This document shows, piece after piece, positions 6,934 to 9,190 of a stretch of 9,190 bases of DNA (positions within the stretch are counted from its first letter, which is position 1; every line of letters begins with the position of its first letter). Under the pieces are notes generated by a model. That model did not search any database. It worked only from the letters and a program-made list of their open reading frames with translations, and was not told the origin of the DNA. The stretch is from positions 1 to 9,190 of the forward strand of contig JAKLJM010000066.1 of NCBI GenBank assembly GCA_023151145.1, read 5' to 3'. A program made the translations under genes and the position numbers. Source of the DNA: Bacteriovoracaceae bacterium. GTDB lineage: Bacteria > Bdellovibrionota > Bacteriovoracia > Bacteriovoracales > Bacteriovoracaceae.

Positions 6934-6953
6934 TTTATACCCTCTGGTATAAA
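6934..6953. repeat. Perfect 8-bp inverted repeat in the divergent intergenic region
   Basis: TTTATACC (6934-6941), spacer CTCT, GGTATAAA (6946-6953). It lies between the divergently transcribed metalloprotease and mtgA genes. There is no T-run to make it a terminator in either direction. Each arm contains a TATAAA -10-like hexamer reading outward. It could be an operator, or a pair of overlapping promoters; TTCACT (6924-6929) would be an 18-base-spaced -35 for the plus-strand arm. Confidence 0.6.
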
Positions 6954-6958
6954 GACGT

Positions 6959-6986
6959 TTGATTTTCATTTTGGCTTCTGTATACT
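6959..6986 (+). promoter_or_regulatory. Promoter of mtgA, predicted to give a leaderless mRNA
   Basis: TTGATT (6959-6964), a 16-base spacer and TATACT (6981-6986) form a good sigma-70-type promoter, with the same -10 and spacing as the dapB promoter. The first base of the ATG (6993) lies 7 bases after the -10 box, exactly where transcription would begin. No Shine-Dalgarno precedes the start. Confidence 0.58.
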
Positions 6987-6992
6987 TGCTCT

Positions 6993-7901
6993 ATGAATGA
7001 AGTAACTGCTAAGCCCTCTCTGATGAAGAGAATTTTAAAACTATCAATAAAGATAGCGTTGATTTTTTTTGTCTCGAGTATTTTCAGTGTACTTTTGTTT
7101 AGGTTTGCGCCTGTTCCCTTCACTCCACTCATGTTTTGGAAATCTACGGCTTCAGTCTTTAGCGAGAAGTTTATTGGTATTAATCACGACTGGGTTCCTT
7201 TAGAACAAATTTCAAAATCTATGCAAAGAGCAGTCATTAAAGCTGAAGATTACAAATTTTATCAGCATAATGGTTTTGACTTCGAAGCCATTCAAAAAGC
7301 CATTGAGTATAATAAAACCCATAAAAGAAAAATTGGGGCGTCAACAATCTCTCAACAAACTGCTAAAAATGTTTTTTTATGGCCTTCACGTTCTTGGGTA
7401 CGAAAAGGATTAGAAGTTTACTTTACAGTATTAATCGAATTTTTTTGGTCCAAAGAAAGAATTTTAGAAGTTTATTTAAATGTGATTGAAGTTGGCCCTG
7501 GAACTTATGGTGTCGAAGCAGGAGCTAAAAAGTTTTTTAAGAAAACAGCTAAAAAGTTAAATAGTCACGAAGCTTCACTTATGGCTGCAGTTTTACCAAA
7601 CCCCATAAAATTTAAAGTGGATAAACCTTCTCGTTATGTCCTTCGACGTCAAAGAAAAATCTTAGGAACAAAAATCGCTACTCAAAAGGTTCCAGAAGTT
7701 GAAAAAACAACGATTACAGAATTTTTTGATATTAAATTTGATCAAGAGGACGAAAGCGAAAAAAACTCAGCTGCTAATGGTGAGAATAATAATACCGAGA
7801 AAGATGTACCTAAAGATGTACCTAAAGATCTACCTGAAAATAGCTCAACTAACGAAAATTCTTCAGATACCTCTGCTGCTGTAGAGGCTTTAAGCCAATA
7901 G
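6993..7901 (+). CDS. mtgA: Monofunctional biosynthetic peptidoglycan transglycosylase MtgA
   Basis: GT51-family enzyme that polymerises lipid II into glycan strands at the outer face of the inner membrane. A short basic cytoplasmic N-terminus precedes one membrane segment (about residues 18-37). The catalytic domain follows: motif I AEDYKFYQHNGFD (84-96) with the catalytic E85, motif II GASTISQQTAKNVFL (115-129), motif III ERILEVYLNVIEVGPGTYG (155-173) with the second conserved Glu E159, then EASLMAAVLPNP (193-204) and RYVLRRQRKIL (214-224). No transpeptidase domain follows. At 302 residues it exceeds E. coli MtgA (242) because of an acidic, Asn/Ser-rich tail (about 245-302) that includes a KDVP repeat. 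The ATG at 6993 lacks a Shine-Dalgarno but fits a leaderless start; the Met at 7023 is an alternative that would keep the membrane segment. The neighbours are unrelated genes. Confidence 0.93.
   Translation: MNEVTAKPSLMKRILKLSIKIALIFFVSSIFSVLLFRFAPVPFTPLMFWKSTASVFSEKFIGINHDWVPLEQISKSMQRAVIKAEDYKFYQHNGFDFEAIQKAIEYNKTHKRKIGASTISQQTAKNVFLWPSRSWVRKGLEVYFTVLIEFFWSKERILEVYLNVIEVGPGTYGVEAGAKKFFKKTAKKLNSHEASLMAAVLPNPIKFKVDKPSRYVLRRQRKILGTKIATQKVPEVEKTTITEFFDIKFDQEDESEKNSAANGENNNTEKDVPKDVPKDLPENSSTNENSSDTSAAVEALSQ
7800..7835 (+). repeat. Three tandem 12-bp repeats inside the mtgA tail
   Basis: AAAGATGTACCT is present twice exactly, then once with a G-to-C change (AAAGATCTACCT). It encodes KDVP-KDVP-KDLP in frame. 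The unit is a multiple of three, so copy-number changes by slippage would keep the frame. Confidence 0.9.
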
Positions 7902-8024
7902 TTCCTACAATTCTTGACCTTCACGCTTGGTTGGCCATATCTCACCAGTTTTGTCAATGAAAAATCCACTATTGCTCAATAATATACTTGTGAAATTAGT
8001 GTAATAAATTGCTACGTCCTAGTG

Positions 8025-8030
8025 TATAAT
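8025..8030 (+). promoter_or_regulatory. -10 promoter element of the SWIM-domain gene
   Basis: A consensus TATAAT preceded directly by TG, 33 bases before the ATG at 8064, with transcription expected near 8037. No good -35 box lies 16-18 bases upstream (TAATAA at 8002-8007 is the best), so the promoter may depend on the -10 region. The Shine-Dalgarno is weak (ATAGG, 8054-8058). The rest of the 162-base gap after mtgA shows no convincing terminator or small gene. Confidence 0.5.
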
Positions 8031-8063
8031 ACTTCTTTGTTAATCTTTACGAGATAGGTATCA

Positions 8064-9190
8064 ATGACTGAGGAAAGAAATTTTTCACTCCCTGAAGAAA
8101 TTGTCGAAAACTCCAAAAAATATTTTAATTTAGCGACACTTCAAAATGCGATGAAGTTTATTCGCCAATCTCGCGTTTCGATCTCATTCAAAAAAGGCAC
8201 GGTTGAAACTTATTATATTGCATCTGGTATTGTAAAAGACGATAGAACTCATGAGTGCAAAATTTCATTTAAAAGTCGTTTAGTTGGTACAAATGAACCA
8301 CCTTTAACAACTAACTGTGACTGTAATCTTTGGAGCGCAGAAAAACATTGTCCACACACTGCTGCTTTATTTATTACTTATCACCTACAACTTTGGCTTG
8401 AAGAACAATCTGGCGCTGAAGGATCTGAAAACTCAGCTCCACCAATTGCGTTTGCGGGCGGTTTAGGTGTTAATGTCCAAGAATACGGAACAATGGTTTT
8501 AAGTCCGAATCAATTAGTTGGAGCCCCACAAGGATCTACTTATTCGGGTTTACAATATCTCCTACACCAGAAAAAAATTATACCATTCCCTTTACCGCAT
8601 ATTTTCGTTGGTAAACTCATTCTGTTTTTTAATGAACAAGAAAGTTTACGTTTTAAATACCTAACAATTGATAACGAACTTCACACAGAAATCTCGGTAT
8701 TTGAAAATCTGTACTTATTTGATTGGCGTACAGGACGTGCCTTTCACTTAACTCAAGACATGAAGCAGTTTGTAGCGAGAATTAGATCCAATCAATATAG
8801 CTTAACTGTAAATGAGCTCTTGCAATCAATCTTAGAATTGAATTTGACTGAATATGTATCGATACACATAAATGAAAAAGATATTTTTGAACTACCAAAA
8901 ATGCATCCGAAGTATCGAGTGAGTTTAACTCCTGGTGAAAAAAAATCACTCCTTGATTTTAATCTCGATTTCTATGACGAAAATGATCGTTTGTTAGAAG
9001 CTCCAGAGTTCTTAACGGAATTAACGTTTGGACCGGGCTCTCTTACCAGTTTCAAAAAGAAAAATGAAGCTTATGATTTTTTAAATGGTTTAATAGACTC
9101 TTTGAAAAACGGAAATGACTATTACAAAAAATATCTACTAACTACCAATAAGCGTACGAAACTCATTCAGTTAATTGATTTCTTCATGCG
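8064..9190 (+). CDS. SWIM zinc-finger protein, likely N-terminus of an SNF2-family helicase (3'-truncated)
   Basis: The frame is open from the ATG at 8064 to the window end (375 codons plus two bases), so the gene continues downstream. Residues 85-98 form a SWIM zinc finger, CDCNLWSAEKHCPH, with C85, C87, C96 and H98 as CxC...CxH ligands. In bacteria, SWIM fingers commonly sit at the N-terminus of SNF2/Swi2-type DNA-dependent ATPases, where they are thought to bind DNA or protein. The ligands, their position near residue 90 and the long non-enzymatic segment that follows (about 110-375) fit that architecture. No Walker A or DEAH-type motif appears within the window, so the helicase assignment is inference; it would be expected further downstream. 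There is no signal peptide, so the protein is cytoplasmic. Confidence 0.85.
   Translation, partial: MTEERNFSLPEEIVENSKKYFNLATLQNAMKFIRQSRVSISFKKGTVETYYIASGIVKDDRTHECKISFKSRLVGTNEPPLTTNCDCNLWSAEKHCPHTAALFITYHLQLWLEEQSGAEGSENSAPPIAFAGGLGVNVQEYGTMVLSPNQLVGAPQGSTYSGLQYLLHQKKIIPFPLPHIFVGKLILFFNEQESLRFKYLTIDNELHTEISVFENLYLFDWRTGRAFHLTQDMKQFVARIRSNQYSLTVNELLQSILELNLTEYVSIHINEKDIFELPKMHPKYRVSLTPGEKKSLLDFNLDFYDENDRLLEAPEFLTELTFGPGSLTSFKKKNEAYDFLNGLIDSLKNGNDYYKKYLLTTNKRTKLIQLIDFFM

Noticed and set aside
7914..7943. TTGACC with a downstream ATATCT as a promoter for a small RNA after mtgA
   Set aside because: The -10 match is poor, and no terminator hairpin or stable structure follows before the next gene.
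7742..7969. Minus-strand open frame across the mtgA tail
   Set aside because: Its low-complexity Ser/Leu content mirrors the repeat-rich tail on the other strand; no Shine-Dalgarno or promoter supports it.

Overview
This window looks like chromosomal DNA from a low-GC Gram-negative bacterium. The best guess is a member of the Bdellovibrionota (Bacteriovorax/Halobacteriovorax-like), but this is inference. The housekeeping proteins are proteobacterial in style: the sigma-70 C-terminus is nearly the E. coli sequence and region 1.1 is complete. They sit beside small secreted proteins, including a Cys-rich HExxH protease whose C-terminal layout resembles proteins I recall from that phylum, and beside a SWIM-finger protein of the kind that starts bacterial SNF2 helicases.

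Layout. Positions 1-4277 (+) hold an information-processing block: the 3' part of trmB (tRNA m7G46 methyltransferase), dnaG (primase) 4 bases later, then rpoD (primary sigma factor), closed by a strong intrinsic terminator. This is the core of the classic macromolecular-synthesis operon, with trmB rather than rpsU directly upstream. Positions 4306-5236 (+) are a self-contained dapB-like unit with its own sigma-70-type promoter, a leader of about 100 bases, a strong Shine-Dalgarno and a terminator whose core is identical to that of rpoD. Positions 5240-6826 (-) carry two separate genes for exported proteins: an unrecognised 222-residue protein and a 262-residue zinc-metalloprotease-like protein. 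The divergent region 6827-6992 holds a perfect 8-bp inverted repeat and a promoter placed so that the mRNA of the next gene would be leaderless. Positions 6993-7901 (+) encode MtgA, a monofunctional peptidoglycan glycosyltransferase with an extra low-complexity tail. Positions 8064-9190 (+) encode the N-terminal part of a SWIM zinc-finger protein that runs off the window.

Functional reading. The first three genes serve translation, replication priming and transcription. DapB (diaminopimelate/lysine pathway) and MtgA (glycan polymerisation) both feed peptidoglycan synthesis but are in separate units. No tRNA or rRNA gene, CRISPR array, insertion sequence, prophage or attachment site was seen, and no intergenic gap exceeds 300 bases. 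I found no clear new multi-gene system. The most notable items are the divergent DapB subfamily member, the leaderless mtgA promoter arrangement, the inverted repeat beside it, and the two exported proteins of unknown role.
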